64,000 nt of DNA from NCBI GenBank assembly GCA_021904315.1, contig CM038913.1, positions 10,105,958 through 10,169,957 on the forward strand. Direction: 5' to 3'. Positions 11,420-24,946 of this stretch are shown here, one piece after another (the stretch's first letter is position 1; each line of letters opens with the position of its first letter). The position numbers were made by a program, and so were the translations under genes. This DNA comes from Sphagnum magellanicum. Taxonomy: Eukaryota; Streptophyta; Sphagnopsida; Sphagnales; Sphagnaceae. The notes beneath the pieces are model-generated. The model saw nothing but the letters and a program-made list of their open reading frames with translations. It was not told the origin of the DNA and did no database searches.

Positions 11420-14400
11420 ATGGCAGATAGGAGTCATGAAGTGGCTTCGTTGGAAGGGGAGATAATGTCATCATCTGTTGCTGCTGCTGCTGCATCAACA
11501 CCTGTGTTGCTAGAGGTGGGCTTTGGATGTTGTGATGGAGAAAAGATTGTTGAGGCAGGGACTCTGTCATCTGAAGACTGGAAGGGCCTCGTAGCTGAGG
11601 TTGAGAACTTGCGAATTGGCCTCATTTTTCGTGTGAACAAGGAATTGTAAGTTGATGTTATGCCAACATCATCTGACTGACTGACTGACTGTCTGTCTGT
11701 TTTCCTCACAAAGATCTTTGAACTCAGGAGCATGTCAAGATAGTTGGGGCAATTGCATGGTAGTAGAAGGCCAACAAATTGATGTTGGTTGGGAATCTAC
11801 TGTCTAGAGAGGTTTGTGATTGAATCTTTTGATGGTCTTTGAGGAGAATCAAAGAGAACAAAACTGAATTTAAAAAAGATTAGAAATGGACATCAAGCAG
11901 ATCTGTCATTTTAAAACCTGAGACAACTCCAGTTCATTTTCATCACCTTCAATTCAAGTAGACTACTGTGGAAGATTCAGCTGGGGTTTAATTCCAGGTT
12001 GCCGCATCTCAAATCACTTGTCAATCCTAATCTTGATGTGGCACATTTGAACCACAATTGAAATTCTGATGTTGAACCTGATACCTTGTATGCCATACTT
12101 TGCAAGCATTGCCTTGGAACCGCAGACATGCCTCAATCCTCAACCCTAAATTTTGCTCATTAATTCTTGACCCAAAACTCCTAAACCCCACAGTTTGTCA
12201 TGTCAACAGTCTTCTGTGGAATATGATTGGAAGTCATACAAGCAATCGACTAAATAGGTTCAGCATCCATGGCCAGGGAGTTCAGGAGGAATTGTTTTTT
12301 AACAACAATGACTTGAATTGGCCACTTGATGCTGAAGCAATATGGAGATGGGATAGTGACACTGCCAGCAGTGGCTTGATGCATGAGTAACCTTCTAAGG
12401 GAATTGATTCCATCCTGAGTTTGTTAGCTCTGTTGGTGTGTGACATAGAATTGACTTATGCTCATTTCAAAAGTTCGAGATGCATGTCAATGGATGTCAA
12501 TGTTGGGTTGCATGTGTGTCATGTGCATGTGATGTTTGATTGAAACTCTTGGGGATGTGTGTTTTTCCAGGCTTGTGAAGCAGTCAACATACTTTCGATC
12601 CATATTCAGCAATTTTAGGTATGGAAGAAGTAAGTCTCTCAGTATTTTTTGGAGAGACTTTGTGAAGAGGGACAGAGGAAACTGCAGGTGATGCTCTCTC
12701 CTAGGAAAGTAGTTGGTGGATGCTGATGTCATAAACAATTTTGATTGGTCCAGAGAAGCAGGATATGAGCGTATAATGGTGAAGTGGGACACACCAACAA
12801 TATTCATGCTTTTGCAGTGCATGCATGGCTTCAACCTTAGCTTATCTTCATCCATGGTTGCACCATTGTTGCAGGTACTCATCGATTCTCTTTCCATTCA
12901 AGGGGAAAGAACAACTCCCAATCTTTGTAGGTCTGATTTCTTCATGCTATGATCATGCCATGAGAATGCCATCATTAGGGTGGTGAGATTGCAAGATGTC
13001 ACCCTTAAAAGCATTCTGGGTGACCTAGTGTTAACAACATACTCTAGGAGAATGCTAAACTGCTGAAGAAGCTTGAGATTTAGACCCATTTTTCCTGATT
13101 AGAAGTGACATCATTCTTGACACAGTCAGGCTTATTATTTGAGCTCTTACAATTTTGTCATACTAGGGTGCGGTGTTCTTTGGGGTGGAGTCAGCAATCT
13201 CTGCATGTGAAGATTGGGTAGCTTCTATGTTCCATACAGGAAGCAACCAGAGCAATGACAACACTCTTGTCTGCCTTCCTTCAATTTGGACCACTGCATC
13301 AGACACAGGTATGAAGATCTCTGTACCAGATTTAAATATCTACCATGTGACATTCTTTATTATTCCTGTACAAGAAGCATATTACTCATGGCTTAGATTG
13401 GAGTTTTCTGCTGGTATCTGCTCATTACTGATCAGCAACTGGATCTGAATATTTTATTCCCAACTCATTGCTGTGATTGCTTTTGGGGTGAAGGAGTCAC
13501 ATCAATCATGGAACATTGTGCCAAAGGTCTTGCCATCAACTTTGTAGGCTCCTATTATACCCTTATCTGTCAGCATAAATCTATATGTTCATTGGCACTT
13601 TTGTTCATACCAGTGTGTGTTTTTTCTTTTTTGTTTGTTTCTGTCTTCCCTTGTTTGGTTCTTTCTGTGGTTTCCTGAGGAAGAGTTAAACCTTGCTGTT
13701 TCTTCTTCATCGTGAGAATGGAGATTTCCCTATTCTTATGAAAGATATTGTCTATTTGTTCATTGACCTGGGTGCTGCATTCTGCAAAGATGGAGGATTA
13801 CATGTCTCCAGATGGGAAGGAAAGAAGGAAGAACAAGAATGGAGCTTACTTAATTGAGATGAAAAAGGAGAACCAATGAAATCAAAGAAGAGTTTCTTAG
13901 TCAGTTTTGAACTTGTCTTGGATGTATAGGCAGAGGCTGTGTTGTGGGAGGGCTTTGTTGATATTCCATTCTTGCTTCTTTGGGCATGTGTTGATCATCC
14001 TGAGCTCACTGTTCACAGGTATGTACAGCCCCCCTTTCCCCCCTCCCACTGGCCTGCCCAATCACCTCATTTGCCTGTTTCTATGGGGGATTTAATTGTG
14101 AAGTGTATCTCAGAACTGTTTTCAAATGGAATTAAGAGGGTAGGCATGGATACCCACAATTCTCTGATGGCATGTACAAATTTGGCACCAGTAATAACTA
14201 GTTTGCAGTAATTCACAATTTTTTTGAAAATTCAAGAATCCTCAAAGGTGATAAACTTACTATGATGAAGAAAGACGTGTCTTCAGCTGGCTGCACACTA
14301 AGTCACAAGATCTCTAAAGGTTCTGTGGTCATCAGATGTGCCAATGACCTTGATCAGCATCAAGTTTGAATCATTCACCAGTGTCTCTTGAAGGCGAAAT

Positions 14401-17400
14401 CTGCAAAATGTTGAGGAGAACTGAATTAGCATCAATGCAAATGGTAGACTCCCCAATTGTCTATCAAGACTCAAACTCAATGTCTCAAAGTTTTTGATGT
14501 GGGGAACTAACATTTGATTTTGCTGTGCAGTGAGATGCAATTATGCAATGCCCTTTTGCGATGGTATGAGAACCAAACAGAAGAGTTGCGATTGGCAGAG
14601 CTGACTAAACATCTTTGTGAAGGTTACACAAGCATTTTTAAGAAGGTTAACTATCCGTCTCATGCTCTTTTCTGTTGTTTGAGGGGTCTGATGGTTTCTG
14701 ATCTAGCAAAGACAGCTCTTCACTAAATCTGCTGATGAAGGAACTCTGGTTGGTTGGGACATTTTTGTTGAGCAGATTCAGCTGAGTCTGCTCCCTATTG
14801 AGTTTATTCTAGGTGAGCCCTGTTTGCATCATGTAGTTTTTGTTGTGCCCTCCATATGCAACTGCTGATCACCTCTTATGATTGCTTTGCTTAAGATTGA
14901 TTTGCTTATCTTTGGCTATGAAAGTTGTTGAGTACAGTGTTTGCCCTCAATTGATATGGTTGCACCAAATGTTTTTTGCATAATTTTTGTTCTTGCATTT
15001 TTCCTCAATTATTTAGGATATTTTGATATATTGTGTCCCATGCATACTTCCCTGTCCCCACATTGCATGGGGCTATCTTGATTTGAGGGGAGTACCAGGA
15101 GATGGTAAAGGTCTATTTTTCTTCAATGTAATTCCATCTTTCGGTTACCATCTTCTCAGTGAAATGGTAGGCTACAGATTTGAGTGAATATATGAGAAAC
15201 TTGTGTAAGGTTTAACCTGCAGGGCGGCTTGTTCCAAAATATCCACTGGAGATTTTTGAAGTTGGAACAAGGGGGGAAGAGTCATTGTCTGCAGCTAATA
15301 TACTAGAATATTGCTTTGCATCTATTTTGAAGTCTCCATTGGAATTTCTCCAGAAATCTTGGGTGGGCAAGCCTGCTATACGCCTCACTCGACACTCCCA
15401 GGTCTGTTGCATAGCTCCCAAACATACAATTATTTGTTTCACTAGCTTCAATCAGCATCTATCATGTCTTTATTAGTGCACAGGCTTCATGACTGGAAAC
15501 TTGCAGGGATGAACCCAAATCTGCTCTCATCTTGCCAATCTGTATATGTCAGGACAATACACACCAGAAGGGAGATTTCAGCATGAGAAAAGAAAGAATT
15601 ATGAGCAAAGGAGATGGATCTGAGCATAAGTATTTGGTTGAATGTGTGGTGTATTGATATGAAGTCCAAGCTGAGAAATTGTATTCTGATTTTTATGGTA
15701 ATTTGTGTGCAGGAAGTGGATCTATCTGGTTGCCAACAGGTAACAGGTCCACTCTTATTTTGGTCATCAGCAGCCTGCAATCTGCTCTCCAAGCCCAGCC
15801 GAAAATCAAATCCTTTGTTTCCTCATAAGCCACTGTGGCCTGACATTCCTTGCTTTGAAAATTTGAAAACTTTCACCTTATCTCGGTGCTGGCGAATACA
15901 AGAAGAAGATTTATGTGAGTGGCTTGCAGCAGCCTGCCCAAAACTGTTGATTCTGAGACTTCAGGATTGCCCACAGCTAGCCATCTCAATATACACAAGC
16001 TTATCAGCTTGTTGTCCACTTTTGGAAGTTTTGGACTTATCTGTCACTGAAGAGATTGTGGAGATGAAGGGGGCAGTAACAGTGCAGAAGTCTCAAGTTC
16101 TAGTGGTATATCCAGTGACTCATGGGTCATATAACAAGTCAGATGGACTTCCAAATTTAAAGGAGCTTTCTCTACGTGGGCGCTCAGAGTTGTCTGGTTA
16201 GTTCTTTCCTCTCAAGATGTTCTCACTCACAATCTACCAAGGAATATGGTGGAACGTACATGAAATGGCATTGATTGTGCATCTCTTTTTGGTTCCCATT
16301 CTCTATGAGGTGAGGGGATCAAGATTATTGCATCATTCTGGATGCCTGGATAATTGTTTTCACTTGTAGGGCCACACATCCTGATAAGCACTTGCCCTGT
16401 TTCTTCTAACCTTGAAGCTGCTTGTTACCTGAGGGCATGTTTGTTATGGTGCAATCAGATGGAATGTTCAACTCTCTTGGGTATAAATGTCCAGCCCTTC
16501 AGGCAGTGGACATTAGTGGCTGTTCACAACTGACTGATTCAGGCATTGCAACTTTCTTGAACCTTTACCCTAACTGTTTTAAGGTATGTCAGCTGTGTAT
16601 GTTGGGGTGTAATTGTTCTCAACATTAAGTCATACCCTTGGAGTGGATGATCATCTTTGCTCTTCTCAAATCTAGACTTAAGAAAGGTGGTTTGCAGTTG
16701 AAATTGTTAGTCCATGATGTAATGTTCAAGCACTGTTTCTGGCACTGTGCAGCTTTGAGGTTTGGTCATACCACTTTCTGAGGGTCTGTGTGGCTCTGCT
16801 CTATTTTGAAAATTGTTCCAGGATTTCCGGGCTGCAGGCACTTCCTTTGGGCCTGCTTCCTCCAGAGCTCTTCTGCATGCTGTCCCTGTGGATGTAGCCA
16901 GCACCTCCAAGAACCATGCCCTTCAAACTTTGGACCTGGACAAATGCTTTGGTATATTCTCCACAGTTGTATTTTGCACCTATAGAGAAATTCAGAGGAA
17001 ATTTGCTGCTGGGTTTACTGATGTGTGCTGGTGTTCCTGCAACATGATGTATAACTCTGTTTTCTATACTGAAAAGGAATATTCTCATTCTGCTCCCTTC
17101 ACTCGTTATGTTCCTACTACATATAGGATGTCTTGAAGCTTTGATTTGTTGTTTACTGGATGGTTGTGTACAACCATCCCATGCAATTGGAAGAGAAATT
17201 CATGAGCAGCAGGGTCATTATGGTAGACTTTATAGTGCTTATCATGTAATCCAGTATAACTGTATCAGCTGCTCAACATGGAAGTGTTTTCTAATTGTCC
17301 ATTTTGCTTTTCTGAAAGAAGAGGATGTGAGACTGCTCCCTATGTTATGCAGCAGCTGGTTGGAAACTGTACTTTTAGACCACAGGGATTAGAAAAGTGC

Positions 17401-20400
17401 AACGAGCTAGAAGAGTGACTCCTAATACTTTATGAATTTTTCTGTGCAGGCTTGGAGGAGAAACATCTAATTCAGTTGTTAAAATACCAGCCTTTCCTTG
17501 CTTATTTGTCTATGGCCTACACCTGTGTCAGTGACACCGCTTTATTTGCATTTTCTGGAACAGATCTACTGCATCTCAATCTCAGAGAAACACAGGTGGC
17601 TGGGTACTCTTAACTTTGGAATTCACAAGCAAAACATTCTTGTATGATCTCAGTTGCCTTCGTACTTTTTGGATCAGTAAAGGGCATATATCTATACTCC
17701 ACTATTTGATATGGTAAAGGAGTGAGAAACTGTTATTCTCCAATGCACTCACTGTTGTGTTATCTTTAAAGTGTTGTTGTGGAGTTTTCTCTACGGTCCC
17801 ATAGATGTATTCTCCAATGCTTGCAATGCAGGGTGTTTCTGTGTTATTGAGAATGAATCCTGTTGTTTTGAAAGAGCTGCTGTTGGTCCCTTTAGAGATG
17901 AGGAACAAGTCACTTTCCACAACATTTGGAATTCATTATTTATTGCTTTCCTTCAGCCCAATGAACACCTCCATCTGCCTTGAGGATACTCATGATTGCT
18001 CTGTACCTAACAGGTGTCAGGGAGGGCTGTCACACACATCATGGCAAAGAACTCAAGGTTGAAGGTTCTCAATACAAGAGGTTGCACTCAAATGGCTACA
18101 AACAACTTAGAGCTTCAATGTGATGGACAAAGTTTTCAGTTGGAGGAGGTGATAATGGGCTGGGGTTTGTCAGACTCATCCTTTAAATCCATGGGCCTTG
18201 GAAGTTGTAGGCTTCAGAGCCTTACTGTAGGAGTTGGGGGTACAGTAAGCAACACCACATTGAGAAGCCTGTCTCATATAAGCTCAACTTTCAAGCACAT
18301 TTCTCTTTGCTTCCAGGTTCGGATGTAAGAACATTAATTGCTGATGCTGTGAAATGTGGTGCTCCCAAGAGATTCCTCATCTGGGTTTGGTCATTGTATA
18401 CAAAGTCCTTGATTTGTCCTATATCAATTCCTGTTCGTTGTTGCATATCAAATGGTGGCTCATTTTTTCTCTACAGTCCAAGTGTGGTTTTCATGATCTT
18501 CACTCCTGTCCCATGCTAGAATGACAACTTCAAACTGCAAAGCAGTACCTAAAGAGCAGCTGGCAGCAGTTGAGTTCAATTTCATGAAGACATTGTAAGA
18601 CTGTATGAGAACTGCGACAAATATGACAACTCTTCCTTAGACTTGTTTCCAGTTTGTTGACATCAATGAACAAAGTGAAGTATGAGGAAGTACCTACCTA
18701 TCCAGGCACTGACTCCCTGGTTAACTTATGAAGGATTTCAACTGTTGATGAGAAAGAAAATGGTCTCTTTGGACCACCAAGTGCTGTGGCTAAAGCAGGT
18801 GTTGGACATCAAGTTCCAAGGTTCTGAGCAGCCAAAACAATTTAGCACGGGTTATTGTGGAAAACATTCTTCTTAGTTTCAACCATGGCTTACTTGGGTG
18901 CCTGATATCTCAAGTTTTCTGGGTGTGTTGGCAGGTAATATCTGATGAAGGAATGATGAGTATGCTCCAAGAGCTAAAGGGCTTACATACACTGGAGCTC
19001 CGGCACTGTCTTGGACAGATCTCTCGTGAGAGCATTAGGATGTTTAAAGGAGGGTGTGGTCTCAATCTAACATGCCTCAGACTGGAGAGAGTTACACCTT
19101 GGATGGAGGATAGTGATGTATTGCTTTTGAGCAGTACTTGCCCAGGCCTTTGTCGTCTCTCTTTTGTAGGATGTCACTGCCTGACCAGTGGTGAGTGAAA
19201 TGTCAATATCATCTCATGCGGGTTTCATATTGCTCATTCTATGTAAATAGTTGACGTATAGAAAGTAATCCTGAATGTAGATGCCAACCTTGGGTCAATT
19301 CAGATGTTGGACATGTTTTGGAGTGACTTCTTGTAGACCTCCCAGTTTTCTGGCGTTGTCCTGATTTCCTCTTAAATGTCCCCCATCCTGTTCTTGTTGA
19401 AAGACACATCTTTTGTAATTTTGTCAGTTTTCAAATCTTCTCATGGGATAAACACCAATACAGCAGATGTATTTGATAGCCCAGCAAAATAGAGTAACCT
19501 TTTGATCAGTGAGATGCACAGTTCTGTTTGTGCACTCTGCTCTGACCTAGTCACATTATTTCTTTAAAGTAGCTCTAGCCACCACATATTCTTTTAGGAT
19601 ATTCTTTGCCATAGTGTGACATTGTCAGTAAACTCCTGCCACACTAATGTCTAGTCACATCCATCTATATTGCTGGTCCCTGGTTTGAGTGTTTTATCAA
19701 GTCACAATTGACAAGCTTATCTGATGAGGAGGTTGCATGACAGATTCTCTGAGGATTATTGCAAGCAAGTGGCATGGTCTGTATGAGCTCAAGTTAGAGG
19801 TATCTCTATAATGCTCATGTTCTCTGTTGAGCAATAGTTTTCAGCAAGAGGCAATAACACAAAAACACATACATCAGGAATTTTTGGTTCCATTTGTCTG
19901 TGTTTTGCGTTTTTATCTCATCTTTGGCAAGAGTTGTATTGTGCACAATAGCCCATTCCTAGACCTGATGCACCTCTGGAGTTGGTAAATAGGAAACTCA
20001 AATCTAGACATTTGCTAGTGGCAAATTTGATGGATTTATTACTTGGGAAGGTCTCCTGGACCACCTTGATACTTTTTTTCATGTTCATAAATACTTAGTA
20101 AATCCCACATACATGTAGGACTGCTACCAGATAACAATGGATGGAGCTTCATGTCTGCTACTTGGGTGTCAGGCCCTGCAAGTGCTCCACTTGCGCCACA
20201 CTGTAATTTCCCACTTTCTCCCTGTATCTATGCAGGAATGTTGTTTCCACCTTGTCATTTGTAACTGATGATTCATCTAGGGTCACCACTTTTTGAATAG
20301 GAGACGTAATGCCAAAACTCAATATTTGACCCAAGTTTTTGTTGATCTTAGATTCTCAAAACTGCAAACTTGACTTATCAAGTCATGAACCAGTGATAAG

Positions 20401-21547
20401 GTCCCTGACACCAGTCTGACTGAAACATCGAATGTCCTGTTCTTGAAATGAAAGGCCTCTGCAATTGCCTTGATAATGTGCTTGAGTTTTAAAAGGTATG
20501 TGGTTGCAAGTTAGTAAGTCATTATCAAGGCAGTCACTGTGTATGTTGCTCTCTGTGTTCAGGGTAAGGGACTGTCTGGCAGTTTCATACAGGATTCATC
20601 CATGCATGTGAGTTTACATGCCCCTCTCCTTCCTTGTTCTTGCAACTTTGAAATTGGATTTGAATTTTAGCTGCTAACAGAAGATTGTCTTTATTGCTGG
20701 CAGCTACCTTTGTTGCAAAAGCTTGCTTTGGACACGTGTGATAGTGTGGAAAAACTCTTCAATAAACCTACAGTAAGTTTTCTAAACTTATTTTCTTCAA
20801 GATTGGGTGATTGTTGTTGTTTGCATTTTGAATTAACCTGCCTTTTAGTATGCTGTATTGGACAAGAGGCCACAGTTATCCCGATATATGACTGCAATTC
20901 TATTATTAGTTGTGATGGTTTTGATTTGTCAGGTTCCTAACCCTTTACTTTGACTCAGTATGTTAGTTAATGTTTGACATTTAACATCCACCTATTGCTG
21001 GGAGCTGATGAATTGAGTGGGGATGTTATGGTAGGTGCTCAATTCTATATGTTGCTGTTGAAGATTCCTGAACATGCATATGATGGTTGCTGTCATTCAA
21101 ACTGCTCCTCAGCTTTGTTTTTGGTCTTGTTTTCTCCTTTATTTGGGGTTGGGTTTCTTTTTTTATGCTTGCTGATTGGTTGGTGCGGTCAAATCTGATT
21201 TATCATAACCTTATTATCCGGTCACCTATCAATTATTTTCAGGTTGGATTGAGTGTGGAGAAATTTTCAGTATTTACAAAGCTATTTTCAGGTATTTAAC
21301 AGCTGTTTCTTAGGCAACTAGGTTCCTTTTTGACCTTGTTTTCCTGGATTGTATCCAGAACACAAGATATTCAGCACTGAGAGTAGTGCAAATTGCTCGC
21401 TGCCATCAGCCATCATTGTTCTGCTTACCAAGCACCAGAGCTAACCACCACTACTTTGGTCAATGTCACAAGGATACCATAGTCCTGGAGTGGAACACTT
21501 GCGGGCTCAAGCGAAGATTTGTGAATGAAAGACTATGCTTTTCTTGA
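11420..21547 (+). CDS. FBL11: BTB/POZ and leucine-rich-repeat protein, FBL11 type
   Basis: Twenty exons: 11420-11646, 12571-12618, 12754-12874, 13167-13308, 13494-13543, 13930-14018, 14531-14645, 14716-14812, 15223-15401, 15713-16196, 16459-16583, 16822-16951, 17450-17595, 18014-18316, 18935-19190, 19744-19799, 20119-20202, 20563-20607, 20704-20772, 21359-21547. All introns are GT-AG and the phases join to 984 codons. The ATG follows in-frame TAG codons. Residues about 60-180 are BTB-like (LVKQSTYFRSIF near 77-89). Residues 180-330 are BACK-like (ELTVHSEMQLCNALLRWYE). From residue 357 there are cysteine-type LRRs such as LQAVDISGCSQLTDSGI, LRLERVTPWMEDSDVLLLSS and LQVLHLRHT. Order and wording follow Arabidopsis FBL11 (At2g36370) as I remember it. 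BTB-BACK-LRR proteins are thought to be CUL3 ubiquitin-ligase adaptors; that role is inferred, and no F-box is seen. The 5' end of exon 8 could instead be 14707, which adds three codons. Confidence 0.9.
11673..11701. repeat. (CTGA)n then (CTGT)n microsatellite in FBL11 intron 1
   Basis: Four CTGA units run directly into CTGT units, just after the intron 1 donor site. It lies wholly within the intron. Confidence 0.85.
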
Positions 21548-23332
21548 GTGATATGTGATCAGAAGAACTGTATAAACCAGGTTTGAGTCCTTCAGCAAAC
21601 CATGTCTACATAATTGCTTAATTCTTGAAAGTTAGACCATATAAATGCAATTTATTAGTTCTTGATAGTCCTTAGAAACTGTGTCAGAGCCTTGAGGCAA
21701 GGATCAGGGATGTCCTGCACAGTAACCTGTGTTGGTTGGTATAAGGTCTATTTCTGGTCTGTAGAAACTGTAGGTATCAGACACTCATCCTCTCTTGTGG
21801 CACATACAGAATCATCTCCTTTCTATTTATTTGCTCAAAATTGAGCTGTCTGAAACACAAAAATACAGAAGAATAGCTGGTTAGGTGAAATACTTCAATT
21901 AGCATCTTCTGGTGGTGAACCAAACCAATAGGTATTTGCAGCAAACTGAAGTTGGGTTTGTAATTCCACGTCTTTCCTAAAGGAGAGTGAGAGACTCAAG
22001 GTTCATATCTGAAGACATGGAATGTGTTTCTCATTTTTACATGTCTTTTGTTACTTTGTGGAAACATTACCAAAACTTATGTTGTCCTTTCTTTTTACTC
22101 CTTTGATTGGGATGCATACTGACATGTAAGCTAGTCAATCTCTATAGTTGACATCATTTCACTTATGGATGATGCTTCCACAACCGCCATACATTGTCTA
22201 AACTTGTGTGGTACAAAATGACATGCTACGGTAACTAATGGTAATGTCAAAGGTCTTTGCAAACAAATCCAAAAGAACTTGATTACAATTGTTTTGCATT
22301 GGAGTTGGAACACACCCCTTTTGAATCATGCTTATGCACTTAGAATGGAAACTGTGGTTGAGGGGAGAGAAACCATTGCACAATAGTTTGTATTGAGCAT
22401 TTTCAAGCCTAAGACTAGGAGTTTACAATATGGAATGCAAAATTTAGATGATCACATTTAATTTCACTAGTCAAATATGGTAATGAAACTAAAACTATTT
22501 TAATAGATTGCAGTTTCAATGACTTAGGAAGTTTGGGGATGATGTCTTTATAGAATTCTAGACTTGAGTATGTCCCATTACATAACATCATCAGTTCATG
22601 TATCCATATCATACATGTGTGTGATTCAAAACTTTTGTAACATTATTTGCATACCAATTGATGAATTCTAATGTTTGCATCTATCATGTTGGCAGTAGTT
22701 TATGTTCTATGTATCTTGTTTCATCAATTGCACGTGGATATGAGACTTTGTGATATAAGTGAAATCATCTACAAAAATGTGCCTAGGGATTAATAAACAA
22801 CAACATAAAAGTCATTCTGTAGTATGTAGAATGGTTAATAGACATTCATGCAGTTATCACATATTGTGCCATACTCAGTATGAAGAACAATCAACCATAC
22901 ACAAGTACAAAGATTTGTTGTAAAATGAAGGTGTTGCCCTTTTTCACACACCCAGTTGTGAGGGCTCAACATCAAAATGGATGTATTGCATGCTTTGCCA
23001 CACAAAAATGGAAAGTTTCACATTGAAATATCAACATTGCAAGAAACAATGAAAGTATTACCCGTTTTTCCATGCTAGCATTAGGGTTTACAATATTCTG
23101 AAAGTATTGCACACTCTAACACATTCAAGGTATGTAGAGATATAAGATTAGCTATGAGTTCAAACTAGGAAGATCTGCACATTTGGCACTAAAAACTATC
23201 TGCAAATAAACCAGTATTACCTGGCTGATGGAGGGCAATATTGAGGGTTACTCCGACAATATGGACTATACTAATTTGGCATCACTTTTTATAGGGGAAG
23301 TGAAAGACCAACATATATTAGACTTGTACTGG
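21548..23332. other. FBL11 3' flank, no further gene seen
   Basis: This holds the presumed 3' UTR of FBL11 and then non-coding DNA. No conserved frame was recognised on either strand up to the plastid fragment. Confidence 0.5.
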
Positions 23333-23506
23333 GAAATTCAGACTCAAACTTACTTGAATGTAGCAGATAATAGTGGGGCTCAAAAACTGATGTGTATTTG
23401 AGTATTAGGAGCTAGTAATAAAAAATATGCACATATTGGTGATGTTAATATTGCCGTGGTTAAAGAAGCAAGACCGAATATGCCTCTCAAAAAATCAGAA
23501 GTAGTT
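23333..23506 (+). pseudogene. rpl14: Nuclear fragment of plastid rpl14 (ribosomal protein uL14)
   Basis: Read in one frame, this 174-bp stretch gives [20 protein letters not shown], a TGA stop, then [22 protein letters not shown] and [11 protein letters not shown]. This is the N-terminal half of the plastid 50S ribosomal protein uL14, matching residues 2 to about 58. The start codon is replaced by GAA. The internal TGA sits where an arginine CGA is expected (C-I-R-V-L-G), and a CAA sits in the expected arginine codon after S-G-A. Both are changes expected from CpG deamination in nuclear DNA. Similarity stops abruptly after the S-E-V-V motif. It is a transferred, non-functional plastid fragment; the residues look most like bryophyte rpl14 from memory. 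Confidence 0.9.
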
Positions 23507-24946
23507 ATCACAATCTGCTAAAAGTGATAGATTCCATAATATCCATATAGATGAAGGTATTGCACTTTTAAACATATTCAATAATGAGGGGTACATGACA
23601 AGCTGCCCAATTTTTTCTTCCATATAACCAAACATGGCATCATAAGATGCAAGTCTTTTCTTTTGACAAATCAACCACCAGGTGCTCAATCAAGTTGAAG
23701 GGATTGAATGGCAAACAAGACACCAACAACAAATGAGTATGCCATTATGTTTCCTGTAGAATTGCATGTCAATGAATTGCAAAGAAAACTTCACAAAGAA
23801 ACTTTGAAAGTAACATGGCAATGATTGCAGTCATAACCTTTTGCATGTTGCTGGTCTAGTGCAAGACCATCACCTTCACCATAAATAGCATGAATAGCAA
23901 TGACAAGTTGCTATGACTCATTATAGGCTTCATCAGCTCCTAAAAATTTATGAAGGAAATATATAATAATCTGCTAATCTTTTTGGGAAAGCCATCATAC
24001 AAACATTTGCAGCCTAAGTTTTTGTTGCACTTGTAGAATTACTGTGAAGATTTAGTCATGACGACCCAGTATAAAGAGCTAACAAAGAAGCCAATAGGAC
24101 CAAAACTGCTGAGCCACTATCAAAAAGTGCTAACCACTTTCTAACCCTAGAAATCTCAAAAAAACAAAAAAAAAAAAAAAAAAACAAAAATCTTGGATCT
24201 TTGCACAAAATAAAGATAGCTGCAGAAGAACCATTCAACCCTGCAACTTCTCACTTGATAATGTTCCACTGGACAACATGACTTCAACATTCCTGGCAGG
24301 TTCCAAGGTGATTCCAAGAGTAACCATCTTCATTTAAGGGTCATGAAGAGATTCTGGAATTTTCTTGAAAGCAAACACTTCACATATTGGATCCCCTAAC
24401 TTGCAGTTTCTCCCTCCTGTCATAATCTGTATAGGCAGCAAGAAATATTTTGATCCATAACTTCAGATATTGATATGTTACACTTCATACATAAACATAC
24501 CTGCATCTCTATGGAAGGTATTGGTGGTTAACAAGCAGATCTTGCACCTCCAGGTATGTCATTCTGTGGACCCTGGAAGCTTAGAAACCATAGAATGCTG
24601 TAAAGACAGGAAAGCTAAAAGCATGTCAGGTTTAAACCTGTAGACATCCCTCAAAAGTCTGTTATTGGACCTAAAACCTTCAAAGCCTGGAACCCTACAG
24701 ACTTGCTACCCAAAAAACATGCAAGCAAATTCAACTCACATTTCTGTGATCCACAACATGCTTGGAGAATAAAAGCAGGACCCACAGGTTATTGGCATGG
24801 GAGTGTGATAGGTGACAGGTGTTGCAGGATATTAGGGCACAATGGAAAAGATGCAAACATTGAGGTGCATGACCAAGTGTGTTCCATTTGAAGCACAATG
24901 ATCAGTTACTGTAATGAACATTGTAGGTTACCCAATCCACTGGAAT
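23507..24946. other. Intergenic DNA between rpl14 fragment and PGP synthase
   Basis: No gene was recognised. It contains an A-rich run near 24160-24188 and presumably the 3' UTR of the minus-strand PGP synthase gene near its right edge. Confidence 0.5.

Noticed and set aside
12100..12390. 96-codon open frame inside FBL11 intron 1
   Set aside because: It has no similarity to the FBL11 protein, and splicing 11646 to 12571 gives a continuous conserved BTB region without it.
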